DNA of 64,000 nucleotides from Tubulanus polymorphus (lineage: Eukaryota; Nemertea; Palaeonemertea; Tubulaniformes; Tubulanidae). Below the pieces are notes generated by a model. The model was not told the origin of the DNA. It did not search any database and worked only from the letters and a program-made list of their open reading frames with translations. Position 1 is the stretch's first letter; every line of letters starts with the position of its first letter. The stretch spans positions 5,118,231 through 5,182,230 of the forward strand of contig NC_134033.1 of assembly GCF_964204645.1 (NCBI RefSeq), given 5' to 3'. Shown here in pieces: positions 45,550 to 57,589 of the stretch. The translations under genes were made by a program, and so were the position numbers.

Positions 45550-46790
45550 CAGCTTCGACTGCCGAAAAACGATACATACAAATTCACGAAGCTCTGAAAG
45601 CCAATTGAAATAAGAACGGGCTCTAATGAACTTATGTACCAAAGCTTCGCTTCGCTTTTTCAATACGATCTTAATGAATTAATTTGTCAGCGCGGTTTTC
45701 AAAAGTCAAATCGTTTCGAGTGCTAGCAGGTGGCTAGTGCGCGCGGCGTTCAAGCTGCCACTCATCCGTCAACGAGGATCATTGTTTTCCGGAGTTCCAC
45801 CAGTCATTAATCGTATAGTTTCTCGTTTGACGAAGCGGTCGGAAACAGCGAATGCCGTCGTTGTCTTATTTCTAATTAAAACGAGTTTCTATATGGACAG
45901 CCAGCTGCGTTTGCGCCCTCTGTATTCATTCCCTTATTGCTGTCAGTTATGCTGACATATTCTCGGTCAGCCGTTTTTAAACTATAGTGATTCATACTAA
46001 TGTACGTATATTGTAAACACGATTCAATAAGTCTCTTACAAATCGGTAGTTTGGCTCCACTGAGAAAACTGAAGTTTATAATCAAAATCGTGCAGAAAAC
46101 TAACGGCATGCATCTCACTACGCGCTGTCTCCGATCACAAGAACTCTGTCGGACTGATTTATTTCTTTCCCGATTAAATTGATAAAATATCGACGAGTCA
46201 CTGATGCGCCGTACGATGATTAGCCGATTCGTCACGTTTCAAAACGCTCAGTATTTTACAACTTTAGCAATAACCGCCACGGCGTAACCGTATATTTCCT
46301 ATTTTATGATCCTCCGCCTAGCACTTTAAATAACCGCTAAGATATCGCGGCTCTTTTCCTAATTAGTTATTTTCCACCACGTTTTGATGGGAGAGCAGGG
46401 GGAAAAGAAGTGAAAAATATATTTCCATATTATGGGCGTTTTGAAATGGAAGGGAACAGTAACAAAAGTGGATATAGAATTTCTCGATCGTTCGAGCGCT
46501 ATTGGCAGAACAGATAAAAAAGTGTTTTGTGTCGAGGCATTACGTGGCTTTGCTTTGGGTACAGATAATTCGAGTTGTATGCGAGAAAAATTTCATCGCA
46601 GATTGTTCAAAATCAGTAATAATACAAATAAGACAATTTCGTTTTGATTTGCATTGCAAACTGTTCTAAAATTTCATTTTATGATAATTCGATCATAAAT
46701 GAATTTGAGTAATCGTTCTAAAATATCATTTTAATGAGGACATATATAGAATATCTTTTATCTTCACTGTGCATATTTGAAATGTATACA
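45550..46790. other. Intergenic, no gene recognised
   Basis: There are open stretches here (for example 45737-45955, and 45876-46235 on the other strand), but none resembles a known protein or has convincing splice context. No repeat was identified. Confidence 0.35.
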
Positions 46791-46794
46791 GGGC

Positions 46795-47030
46795 CAGTCT
46801 GGTATTATCTAACCGGTGGTGCCGGTGTCCATTGAATCGCGTTATGACAAACTCATAGTTCATGTTGTGTCCTGTTATTGTCCTCGGTCTTTGAAATCAT
46901 GTAATGCGTGTTCGATTTGAATTGAACCAATTCTGAGGATTAATTCTCAACATTGGTCGAATTCACCATACACGCGCATACATGTCCAGTCCTCTGGCGC
47001 GGTAAGGTGAGTGTTGAATCTCAAATGGAT
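46795..47030 (+). repeat. Left arm of the ~11-kb inverted repeat
   Basis: It begins CCAGTCTGGTATTATC and contains CGGTCTTTGAAATCATGTAA and GAATTCACCATACACGCGCA. It is a diverged reverse complement of 57590-57845. The similarity continues inward as the exon-like modules. Confidence 0.75.
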
Positions 47031-47144
47031 TTATCTATAATCTCATTTGTATATACTTTATTTCGCTTCACCTTCTTACCAATACTTTTTAAAATACTTA
47101 ATCGTTTTATTTAAAATCTTTTTCAGATCAGCAATTTTTTTTTT

Positions 47145-47655
47145 TGATGCCAATACAACGTTTCGACTAAAACCGACACTGTTGACTCGAGACTTATCGA
47201 CGAAATTCGTAGAAAGCTCCTAAAATGGGTGGTGAGTTTTCGGAGTTTACTAGTGGATATTACGGACAACGATTTTCTTGTATCGAAGCAAATCTCACAG
47301 TTCTAATCGTATTCATGGCGTTTTTTTAGATTAGCCTTTCTTCTTCGGAACTCATTGCGGTCAATGCCCCCGCCAAACCAACACGTATGCAAGGGACGGC
47401 AGTTCTTGCTTACTTCATCAGGACCTGATTGCTGTCAATTCTTGCTGACTAAACCAACAAATACGCATTGGACTGCATGCCTTCCTCACTTCTCCAGGAC
47501 CTGATTGCTGTCATTTCTTGGACACTCGCTTGGACAACCCGATCCGATAGGCGATTCATCGGATCTGTGTACTGTGCCTAAGATAATCATAGCTTTTATG
47601 GGAGATACACGTTTAACTGATCGAAATAATTCACGGAGCCACATTAATGAATTGG
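47145..47655 (+). other. Exon-like modules A and B, left-arm copy
   Basis: Module A runs from the acceptor TCTTTTTCAG (about 47145) to the donor GTGAGT at about 47230. Module B runs from the acceptor GTTTTTTTAG (about 47330) to AATTG/GTGAGT at about 47655 and contains GACCTGATTGCTGTCA twice. Both correspond in order, spacing type and splice borders to minus-strand modules at 57.3-57.4 and 56.97-57.19 kb. Coding capacity is poor. Confidence 0.5.
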
Positions 47656-47659
47656 TGAG

Positions 47660-49300
47660 TAGAAGTTTTAATTTTGATGTGTAGGCAACTTAAATTCGAT
47701 CGGATTTAAGCTTGGTATAAACAGATTGACCCTCGGCACCGCAAAATTAGACTCCTATAACTCCTCCCTCTTAACTCGAATTGTTTGAATTTGTATGTGA
47801 TAACTCGATTTTAGAACGGAATAGAGATTAATTTTTGATAAACTGTTATACTATCATTAGACGCTTTAAAACAAACGAGATGTTCGTTCACACAGCGCAC
47901 AAGTTTATAAGTAGACGTATATGCTGAAGCTTGATGAATATAAATAGAAAATATCAACAGCTAAGGCCACGCAAAAATACACTTGTTTCTAGTCAGCCTT
48001 TCTTTAAAAATAATGGCGGGTTTTTATTTTGACTTCCTTTTTCGGAAAAAAAGAAAAGGCCATTTCACAAATCCCAAAGTGACGAGGTAACAATCTTTTT
48101 TCTCTCATTTTGCAAAAGGGGAAATTTAGGGCTTAACGACCTTGGGATCATGATGGAAGGCACCTCATTACCGAAATGCTCACATGCCACAGTAACAATT
48201 GAGAAGCGACCGTGAGACAAAAACATTAAAAAGTCTGATCAGTTTTGTTTTTCGCGATGCGTGCGGGAGCGTTTTACTCTTTTTAAAAGAAACTACACAG
48301 ATTTCAGCATGCCAGATTTTTTCTTTTTTATCTTTTTACTGGCGAATCTTTTTTGATGCAAGCGGAAAATTAGCGTGGCCTAACAAACATTTTACGCGTA
48401 ATTGCAAATATGCGTGATATAAGATTTCTAAAAAGTCATTTAGGCTAATGTTTCAAACGTGAATACGACAGGTTCGCTTTATAATTGATCGAAGTTTTTC
48501 CAAAAAAGAAAACCACATATATTTTACGGCTGATTTTCTAGTTTAAATCCTAGAATAAGGCACTCTTAATTTGAATATGTAAACCGTAGGTTGATCGTCA
48601 CTAGGAAAATTTAAATTCAATAGTTGTCGAAGGTTCTGGTTAATCATTTTCAAATCTATGGATATGCAATAAGTGGCTAGTTGATTAGTTGTTAGATTTT
48701 TGCCCTTTGGGTATATTCAGGCGAGCGAAAATAGGGTCAGCGTGTTCTAAATAACGGAACTTGCTGATCAAACGGGCAGCAGGTTTTAGTAGAATCATCA
48801 ATGATGTTACTAACTATCGGAAGTGCTTCTCCCTAAAAACATTACAGTATTGTACATGTGAGCTGCAGTTGATTAGTTCTTTTCCTGAATTCAATGTGTT
48901 TATCATTAATCCATCTATCTATTCGGCTTCAACTTTCATGAAAATTTAAGTTAAATCAAAAAAAATTGTTAATTATCACAATAACACCAAATCTATCATA
49001 GAAAGTGACGCAACGTTTGTGAACGAGTTTTTCTAGTAACTTACTCACCGATCAAGTAACAAATGTTTCCCTGCCTATTTGTCTAACAACAGTAAATTGA
49101 ATTCATCGATAAAAGTAGAAATGTCAGATTCATGGCAATTGGACAAAATCTAATCGATATATCTATTGGTGCATTGGTTCTAAAATTTGAGTTCCGATCC
49201 AAAAAGAGAATTTCTCAAATAATTTAAGTTGGGAGTTTCATGATATGATCCATATATCCATCGGAAATAGCAAAATTGGATTAACTGACAAAATATCTTG
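47660..49300. other. Left-arm interior, no gene recognised
   Basis: AT-rich sequence between the exon-like modules and the recombinase 5' fragment. No coding exon is seen. Confidence 0.35.
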
Positions 49301-49309
49301 ACATATGAT

Positions 49310-49545
49310 GATCGGGTTTGACTATTTCATGGAATGGCTTCTTATTGTAATATAATATCATAAAAATGTACGGTTCCTCCGAGTTCGGAGATCGTGGCGT
49401 TTTACTACAAAGAGTTGTTCTAAAAGAACGCAACAGATGTCGCCTTCGCTAATCTACACTTGTCGTAGAGTTTTTTTAGGAGACTTATGAGGCCAGCTCG
49501 GTGGGCGCAGGGCGGCGCTCCGGCCAACTGACGGATTCGGGTTAA
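49310..49545 (+). pseudogene. 5' fragment of tyrosine recombinase gene, left copy
   Basis: This is homologous to the first ~230 nt of the recombinase region at 54440-54680, in opposite orientation. It includes GACTATTTCATGGAATGG and an ARWAQGGAPA-like reading corresponding to ARWAEDGAPAHRR. Stops interrupt it, and it ends near 49540 where other sequence begins. Confidence 0.7.
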
Positions 49546-49559
49546 AAACGGCTGTTGCT

Positions 49560-49860
49560 CTGCAGGTCAAAGTTGATCTAGCGCAGCTATATTAACGTTG
49601 TATCGGGCCAGTTCCCTGGCGACAAGCGCCGTTTCTGGTCTATTGGATCAGTGTTCGCACGTTCCATGTGCCGAATTTGATCAATGTATCTTTCTTTGGT
49701 CGACCGCCAGGTGGGGATTCCTGCCAGCCGCGGTTTGCTGGCCAGGTGAAGATGAAGCAGGCTATGTTTGAGACACCTTTTCTAGTCCCTTCGCCAGCAG
49801 AGGGGTGAGCAGAGTGGATCCTGAAAATCAGGGCTGCTCAGACACTCAGGGGGCTGTCGA
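49560..49860 (-). pseudogene. LINE 5' end and endonuclease fragment
   Basis: On the minus strand a leader with a Gly/Pro-rich segment (PPGGRPKKDTL) leads to KFGTWNVRTL, then, after frame damage, RPETALVARELARYNVN and IAAL. This is the start of an exonuclease/endonuclease/phosphatase domain as in RTE-like LINEs and CFDP2-like proteins. The similarity stops near 49560 at the junction with the recombinase fragment, and no reverse transcriptase follows. Confidence 0.6.
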
Positions 49861-50254
49861 CCTCCATTTTTGCTTCATTCCATTGAGAGAGCGACCCTAT
49901 GCCCTATCGATACTTTGGAAATTCTTGTGTTCCTAGAGTAGGTAAGTGAAGTGTGAAGCCATCCGAAATAGTCAAACCAATACAGTTTGTGATAGCGAGG
50001 GTCCATCTGTAATGCAGTTATCAATCAATGTCTAGGAACCATGGGCCCCTTCAGACATTTACCATTTTATGCATTGGTTCAAATACTGTTTCGAATCAAT
50101 CATATTAGACACGCTGATTGTAGTGATTTTTTCTTGCTATAGCGGTTTAATTTTCTTGCTGAACGCTAAAAGATTGTAGACGTGTCTAAATGTTATCCGT
50201 CATAACCGTCTTTTGACTTGGAAAATTTTGCTTTTAATCAATCAATCAGGGGTC

Positions 50255-51235
50255 AACACTAAATACCCTGCGCCTCACCACTGTTGACGGTGCCCGCGTC
50301 ACGCATGGGTGAACACTAAATACCCTGTGCCTCTCCACTGTTAACGGTGCTGGCGTCACGCTTGGATGAACACATGTCTCCCTACTGTTGACGGTGCCGG
50401 CGTCACGCTTGGGTGAGCACTAGATACCCTGTGCCTCTCCACTGTTGACGGTGCCCGCGTCACGTGTGGGTGAACACCTGTGCCTCCCTACTTTTGACGT
50501 AGCCGGCGTAACGGTTGGGTGAACACGGTGCCCGCGACACGCATGGTTGAACACTTAATTTGGTTAGACACTCCCTACTGTTGACGGTGCCGGCGTCACG
50601 CTTGGGTGAACACATGTGTCTCCCTACTGTTGACGGTGGGTGAACACTAAATACCACGTGCTTCTCCACTGTTGATAGCGGTTCCGGCATCACGCTTGGG
50701 TGAACACTAAACACCCTCCCTACTTTTGAAGTTGCCGGCGTAACGGTTGGGTGAACACGGTGCATGGTTGAATCACTTAAAACCCTGTGCCTCTCCACTG
50801 TTGACGGTGCCGGCGTCACGCTTGGGTGAGCACTAGATACCCTGTGCCTCTCCGCTGTTGACGGTGCCCGCGTTACGTGTGGGTGAACACCTGTGCCTCC
50901 CTACTGTTGACGGTGCCGGCGTCACGCTTGGGTGAACACATGTGTCTCCCTACTGTTGACGGTGGGTGAACACTAAAATACCACGTGCTTCTCCACTGTT
51001 GATGGCGGTTCCGGCATCACGCTTGGGTGAACACTAAACACCCTGTGCCTCTCCACTGTTGACGGTGCTTGCGTCACGCGTGGGTGAACACCTGTGCCTT
51101 CCTGCCTCCTAAATACCACGTGTCTCTTCACTGTTGGTGGCAGTGCCGGAATCACGCTTGGGTGAACACTAAATACCCTGTGCCTCTCCACTGTTGACGT
51201 GGCCCGCGTCACGCGTGGGTGAACACATGTGCCTC
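50255..51235. repeat. 58-bp minisatellite
   Basis: About 16 copies of a GC-richer unit of roughly 58 bp with core TCCACTGTTGACGGTGCC and GGGTGAACAC. Several copies are shortened or partly duplicated. Two orphan units occur at about 54870-54975. Open frames in it are by-products of the repeat. Confidence 0.9.
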
Positions 51236-51484
51236 TAGACTCTAGATTTACACTTGCCGCAGTTTTGAACAAAAACAGAACAGAATGGTTTCCACAGTAA
51301 TTATATTCAGAATCTGCCATCAAGAATGCTGTCCTATTTCCTTGCTGAATCCCACTCGTTGCTGGAGACCAGAAAGGCCATCACGTCTTCATTTATTCAG
51401 CTCACTGAGAAAGTACAATCAACATAGCTTAAGTCTTCTTTGTTGGGAGAATCGTTAAGATGATGATTTAGTGTTAAGTCTGGT

Positions 51485-51770
51485 AAACGAGGGATCATCT
51501 GTTGGTCGGAAATAGCAAAAACCAGGCTAGTGAAAAGTCCATTTCCGTCATGAATTCGCCGGTGGGCCGGAGCGCCATCCTGTGCCCACCGAGCAAGTCT
51601 ACTGAAAAAACTCTACGACAAGTGTAAATTAGCAAAGGCGACATCTGTTGCATTTTCAAAACCACCATTCGTAGTAGCCACAATCTCCGAACAACCCGGA
51701 AACTAACACATTCATAACAGTATTACAATAAGAAGCCTTTTCGTGAAATAGTCAAACCCAAACTTCATGG
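51485..51770 (-). pseudogene. 5' fragment of tyrosine recombinase gene, middle copy
   Basis: It has the same orientation as, and close similarity to, 54440-54680, including CCGGGTTGTTCGGAG, the Arg-Trp-Ala segment and CGGTGGGCCGGAGCGCC. It is truncated just before the sequence for the catalytic part. It marks the left edge of a direct repeat (51485-52850) matching 54440-55975. Confidence 0.75.
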
Positions 51771-52850
51771 GACCGTTATATCGACCCTGGACCAATCAGA
51801 TATTTCATTCATAATTTCAGGCAAGCAGACGATCTACACTAATTAGAATCAAAGATTTAGAACAAAATTGCCATTGTGTTTATTGAATACGACCACCTTC
51901 ACTAGCCTATAGCTCGAATACTCTTAGGTGCTGTATCAATGTCTATGGTTGGAAACACCTATAATCTCGGAAACAATTTATTCGGAATATTATGATTCTA
52001 CCGTTATCCGAGTTTGCTGTAACGAGGATTCACGCTGTAGCGAGGATTACACGCGACCTAACCTGAGTTCCCTATACAACAAACAGGTAAAAATCGTTTA
52101 CTCACCAATTATTGAATGTAGTTTCATGGATCATTACGATCTTTTCCTAGTTATCTTCTCCTTCTAGGAGATATGACATCCAGATACAGCCCTAAGATCT
52201 GTCCGGTCCAGGTTGGTTTAGTCAGCAAACATCGAAAGCAATGATTGGGTCCCGAGGAAGTGAGGATTGAAGTCCACTAAGTACTTGTTGCTTTAGTTAC
52301 CACGCAATGACAGCAATCGGGTCCTGAGGAAGTAGAGCTTCTCTGAAAAAGACCAAAAAAAATCATCACCGTTATGATTTTTAATTTGACTTGATACATT
52401 GTAGTCTGCTATATGCGGTATTAAACATATTCACCCACCACCAATTTCTGTATGGAGCATCATGGGTTATTTTGAAAATGTTTGGGGTCAATTAGTGTCA
52501 GTTTAGTCAGCCTCGAGGTGAGAAAAGCTGATCCGAAACAGAAAACAATTCCATATTTAACAAGTTTTGATTCTGACTGGAATAAATATTCTTCCTGTCG
52601 GTTTAGTCAGCACAAATTGGCAACGTTAGCAGGAATGCCTTATCTAGAAAAGCAACCAATGGTTCAATCAGATTTGACGCTTATTTGTTATATCCAGTTT
52701 TGAACACCAAACAGTTAGGCTTTTTACTTAGATTTCTTGGAGTAAGGATTTCTGCAAGAAAAATATTGGGAGGGCAGAGGAAAAAAAATTTAAAAAAGTT
52801 TTCCTAACAATACGCGTTTTAAAATGAAACGGAAGAGGACAGAAAATTAC
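51485..52850 (-). repeat. Direct repeat copy 1 (recombinase upstream region)
   Basis: It matches 54440-55975 over its length in the same orientation, with small indels. Shared landmarks on the plus strand are GGCAAGCAGACGATC, CACCAATTATTGAATGTAG, AGTAGAGCTTCTCTGAAAAA and GGTTCAATCAGATTTGACGC. It holds exon-like modules at about 52092-52345 and 52440-52550 (minus strand). Confidence 0.75.
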
Positions 52851-52854
52851 AATT

Positions 52855-53295
52855 TTTGGAACTAAAATTTCCGAGTAGTACTTTCCGAGTAGTTTTATTC
52901 CAATTTGGATTTATCGCCAATGGTTTTTCTATACGACCCGGCCCTGCGGTATTTCATTTAGCCACTGGCGAAATCCATCTTTTTACGTCATAGCAGACCC
53001 AAAAATGCAGCTATGCGGGGCAGGTGGGTGGGATTCCCACCATAGGAAAGGGTAAGTACTACTCGGAAGTACAAATTTTAGTTTCAAAAATTGTAATATT
53101 TCCGTCGAGTACTGTACCCTTTCCTATGGGTTTTGCTAGACTAGCCTAGCACAAGGATGGTGGGAAAGGTAAATAGAAAAACCACCGCTCAAACGCAAGG
53201 TAAAAGAGCACTTACCCAAGCACGGAATGGAGCACTGTAGCACAGGGAAGACCGGTTGGCCACAGTGAGTCCGTCCAGCTCAGGGGTCCCCTCCC
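52855..53295. other. 3' region of the recombinase unit
   Basis: This holds a ~40-bp inverted repeat pair, ATAGGAAAGGGTAAGTACTA near 53042 and its complement near 53112-53135. It may be terminal or subterminal sequence of the recombinase element. It contains no gene. Confidence 0.4.
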
Positions 53296-53299
53296 TGTT

Positions 53300-54680
53300 C
53301 TACGCTAAAGAGTCCGATCCGAAAGAACGGACACATTGAGCCATAACAACAGGACCGAGTGATGCTAATGAGCACAACTGGCCTGAAACATCCCGTAAAT
53401 AAAATGACGTGGATGTCGATGGAGAATTCCAAAAGGCGGCCCGACAGACTTCTTCGAACGGAGCACCTGAAAAGGCTGCGCAGGAAGTAGCCAAAGACCT
53501 CACTTGATGAGAAACAACTCCCTCCGAGGAAAGATTCTCTTTCAATAAAATGTCCTTGATCAGTGAAGAGACCCATCGGGCAACTGTGTCCCGAGAAATA
53601 TCACTCTTCAGGTGATCCAGCAGCGGAATAAATAACCACTCCCGCGAACCCCTTTGTGGAGCAGAGCGATCTAAATAGAAACACAACGCCCGGACAGGAC
53701 ATAATGTCCTGTCCAGAAGACCAGGTTCCACTCGATGTTGTAGGGCTTCAATTCGCCATTGACGACCAACCGAGCCTGGCCGTTGGTTCTTTGCCAAAAA
53801 CTCCAAAGCAGGCCGCAGCGAAACAAATTCCTTCGCTGGGCCGAAGACATTATTATGACCTTGTCGCACTGGAAGCGCGTGAATCTCAGAACGACGGGCC
53901 GAGCAAGCCAAGAACAGCAAGCATTCAGTCTTTTTTGACAAATTCGCAAATGGCGATGCAGAAAGAGCTTCAAATGGAGCCTCCATTAATATCTTCAAAA
54001 TTACAGACAGATTCCATGGTGGAACTATCCTCGGTACCCGAGGCCGGTAAACAGAAAACCCTGCAACAAGCTGGGATATCCGATGATCCCCTGTTACATT
54101 TGGTCGTCCAGAAGCACGCAATGTATGCGGAGTGGTAACCTTTAATAGTTATAACCTGCAAACCTTTTACTACAAATAGATGCAGTAAAAATCTGCCAAT
54201 TGAGCTACAGAGGGTGAGCATGGATCAATTTCCCCTGCAGCACACCAATCCGCAAAATGACCCCATTTGGCATCGTAAATGGTACTTGTTGATGGCCGCT
54301 TAGATCCTGCGATAAAAGAGGCAGCCTGTTCCGAAAAGCCTAAAGCTGACAAGGATCGCTGGACAATTGCCAGGCGAGTAGATTTAAGCAGTGGCTGTTT
54401 GGGTGACGCCGAAAGTTCCCCTGAGACAGAAGCGATGATAAATTCGGAAGAATCCTGGGGTTGTCGAATTCGCCGGTGGGCCGGAGCGCCGTCCTCTGCC
54501 CACCGAGCTAACCTCCCGAGTGTTCTGAGAAGGCGACATCTGTTGCGCTTTTCAGAACCACCCTTCGTAGTAGCCACAATCTCCGAACAACCCGGAAACT
54601 TACACATTAATAACAGTATTACAATAAGTAGCCATTCCGTGAAATAGTCAAACCCAAACTTCACGGGACCGTTATATCAA
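53300..54680 (-). pseudogene. DIRS-type tyrosine recombinase, frameshifted
   Basis: Read on the minus strand, the N-terminal SAM-like part includes GSKRPSTSTIYDAKWGHF and DPCSPSVAQLADF, and continues in a second frame from about 54196 with LLHLF and ITIKGYHSA. From about 54121 a third frame runs unbroken for 273 codons to 53300. It carries the first catalytic Arg (SARRSEIHAL), the His-x-x-Arg pair (HQVRSLAT), a Trp (AAFWNSPST) and the nucleophile Tyr (SFYLRDV). The pattern fits YR domains of DIRS/Ngaro retrotransposons better than Cryptons. The first break looks like loss of one T in a T run; the second lies near 54125. The catalytic residues survive, but one continuous protein cannot be made. 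No reverse transcriptase or RNase H lies nearby, so the element is incomplete or of an RT-less type. Confidence 0.75.
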
Positions 54681-55975
54681 CCAGTTATAACCCGGCTTAT
54701 CGTCCTTGACCGATCATATATTTTATTCATAATTCCAGGCAAGCAGACGATCAAAACTAATTTGAATCAATGATTTAGAACAAAATTGTCTTATGTTTAA
54801 TGAATACGACCACTTTCCCTATCCTTTAGCTCGACTACTCTCAGGTGCTGTATAAATGTCTATATAAGGTGCATGCATGGGTGAACACTAAAAACCCTGC
54901 GCATCGCTTCTGTTGACGGCGCCGGCGTCACGCATGGGTTAACACGAAATGCCCTGTGCCTCCCCACTGTCATAGCCAACTTTTACAATCAGTTCGTTTA
55001 ATGGACAGTTTTAGCATTATTTGAGCGTGATTTAGTTTTCCTATTTTCATGCGATTTATTTTGTAGGGTACCAATGATGTCAGGAAATCGAGGACTCGTG
55101 GCCCGAAGATGTGCAAGGTTTAAAAATGTCTATGGTTTCAAACACCTATAATCTCACACAGTTTATTCGGAATCTGAGTCTCCGTATCCGAGTATGCTGT
55201 AACAAGGATCCATCTGTGTTTAAAAGAGTTTACACGCGACCTAATCTAAGTTCCCTACACACAACAAACAGCTAAAATTGTCTACTCACCAATTATTGAA
55301 TGTAGTTCCATAGATTATAACGACCTTTTCCATGACATCCAGGCTACAGCGCAAAGATCTGCCCTGTCCCGGTTGGTTTAGTCAGCAAGCACCGAAAGCA
55401 ATGATCGGGTTCCAATGGATGTGAGGAAAGTGAGTCCAATGAGTTTTTGTTGGTTAGGTCCAATTGACGCATTGACAGCAAGCAGGCCCCATTAAGCGAG
55501 GAAGGCAATAAGTCCACTACTGTTGGTTAAGTCCAGCACGCACTGACAGCAATTAGGTCCCGAGTAAGCGAGGAAGGTCTGAAGTTCACTAGGTATTTGT
55601 TGGTTAAGTCCAGCACGCACTGACAGCAATCAGGTCCCGGGTAAGCGAGGAAGGTCTGAAGCTCACTAGGTATTTGTTGGTTAAGTCCAGCACGCGCTGA
55701 CAGCAATCATGTCCTGAGGAAGTAGAGCTTCTCTGAAAAAAAAACACATAATAATAGCAACGTTAACAGGAATACCTTATCTAGAAAAGCTGGTTCAATC
55801 AGATTTGACGCTTATTGAAGTTTGTTACATCCAGTTTTGTACAACAAACAGGCTTTTTACTTTGATTACTTGGAGTACGGATTTTTACAAAAAGCTAAGT
55901 GGGAGGGCAGAGGAAAAAACAGTTTTCTTTACAATAGGCGTTTTGAAATGAAACGGGACAGGACAAAAATACGAA
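54440..55975 (-). repeat. Direct repeat copy 2 (recombinase 5' end and upstream region)
   Basis: The counterpart of 51485-52850. It adds two orphan 58-bp minisatellite units (54870-54975) and an expanded run of about four to five 77-bp units (55370-55730), each with GACAGCAATCAGGTCC and GGTTAAGTCCAGCACGC on the plus strand. Confidence 0.75.
55290..55730 (-). other. Exon-like module B with expanded internal repeats
   Basis: On the minus strand the module opens after TTTTTTTCAG with AGAAGCTCTACTTCCTCAGG, passes through four to five 77-bp units, and closes at ACATTCAATAATTG/GTGAGT. The copy at 52092-52345 has the same acceptor and donor with about two units. The 77-bp unit is not a multiple of three, and no frame stays open throughout. 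Confidence 0.45.
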
Positions 55976-56967
55976 TAATTTTCTTTTATCATTTGAGTAT
56001 TTTCAACATAAAATCTTCAGAAGAAATTAAAAAAAGAGTAAAAATTGTGTTGTAATTGATTTAAATAATTGGCGAAATGAAAACACTAATTTTTTGCAAA
56101 TTGCAAAGATAGAAAATTGAGTTTTACACGTTACTAGATTGAAAATGAAGACGGACAAAAAATTTTTTTAATTTGATGACATTTGCAGAACTCTGGGAGG
56201 CAGCTCCGTACCCCAATTATTTGAAAAATTAGGTTGGTTACTCTTAAGTTGGGTAGAGGTAAAAGGAGGTAATGTGTCTAAAGTCAACTTGACTTGAGAG
56301 CACATCAGGTGGTCTAATTCAGTCATTCTCGGTAGTACATGCCTACCATAGATAATAACCTGAATAAATTATCTGATAAATATACACATGAATATTCTAC
56401 TTTAACGTAGGAACGTTATGGCTTAACCAGAGTCTCTAAAAAAACACTTCCGTCATTTTTGAAAGAATGCCTCGACAAACATCGATTCACGTATCTTCAG
56501 TTTTAACCGAGAACCTTAGTGTCTGATGTACCACAGTTTATTACAGTAGGATCGTAGAGCGGCGGAGATCACTGCGGAGACAACTACTTCAAGGAGTATG
56601 GGTGAACTTCATATATTACTGTAAACACCGAAATATTTTCTATGTAATTCAACTAAGTTCCAACTACGTATATGTTTACAGCTCTTTAGCCGTTGAGAAA
56701 CTTGACACACAACAAAAAGAGGTTTCTGAATTTGGTGCAATATCTTACGAAGTTCGTTGGAATATTAGAAACGGTTCTATATTTTTTTCTAGTGAGACAC
56801 ACGCCTAGCTCTAAACAATGACTATGCAATGACCACACACATTTCGATTTAAGAGGTTATTATGGGTCTACTGTATCCGAGTTTGCTGTACCGAGGGTCC
56901 TTCTGTGTGATGATGCTTAATCCCGACCCAAACTAAATATCCTATACAAGATTAAAATTTGTACTCA

Positions 56968-57395
56968 CTAATTCATGGGCGGAACTTCATGGATAATTTC
57001 GACCAGTTATGCTTTCCTTGGAAGATATGATAATCAGAGCAAAGACCTGTCGGACCAGATGGGTTTAGTCGGCAGGCATCGACAGCAATCAGGCCCGAGG
57101 GGAAGCGAGGTCCACAGTACACTGTACATTTGTCGGTTTAATCCGCTCTATTGACAGCGACCCGGTTCCGGTGAAGATGAGCTCATCTGAAAACGATACA
57201 ACCAACGATCACCATGATTATATTTTAATAATAACTCTATACATGTGCTTTGGGGTCCAGCATTAAACAATACCAAATCTACTCACCACCAAGTTGTACT
57301 GTGTGAAGCATGGCGGATTATTCGAAAGGTCTGGCGTCAACGGTGTTGGTTTATTCAGCCACGCGATACAAGCAGCAATGCGGTATTGAGTGAAC
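56968..57395 (-). other. Exon-like modules A and B, right-arm copy
   Basis: On the minus strand, module A opens after TTTTTTCAG near 57412 and ends TTGGTG/GTGAGT near 57290; its third frame is open and includes LNKPTPLTPDLSNNPP. Module B opens after CGTTTTCAG with ATGAGCTCATC near 57190 and ends CATGAATTA/GTGAGT near 56968. The order and borders match the left arm at 47145-47655. Confidence 0.5.
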
Positions 57396-57589
57396 AATGA
57401 CTAATCTGAAAAAAAAAACAAACAATTGCATTATGATTTTAAGTTTTTAAGATCGCCGGTTTATAAGGGAATGCGAATTCTCGAAGCCTACCTTCGAACG
57501 GTAGATTCGTTAATCTCTTTTGAAACTGGTGGGCCTAATTCGTTGTTCTCATTCGATTTGGTTTAAAAATTCAGTAGATTTGCAAATCC

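Noticed and set aside
50460-51323. Two long minus-strand open frames with repeated RHRVFSVHPSV peptides
   Set aside because: Both are products of the 58-bp minisatellite, without initiation or splice support.
53656-54138. 160-codon plus-strand open frame
   Set aside because: It is antisense to the tyrosine recombinase, whose catalytic motifs are on the minus strand.
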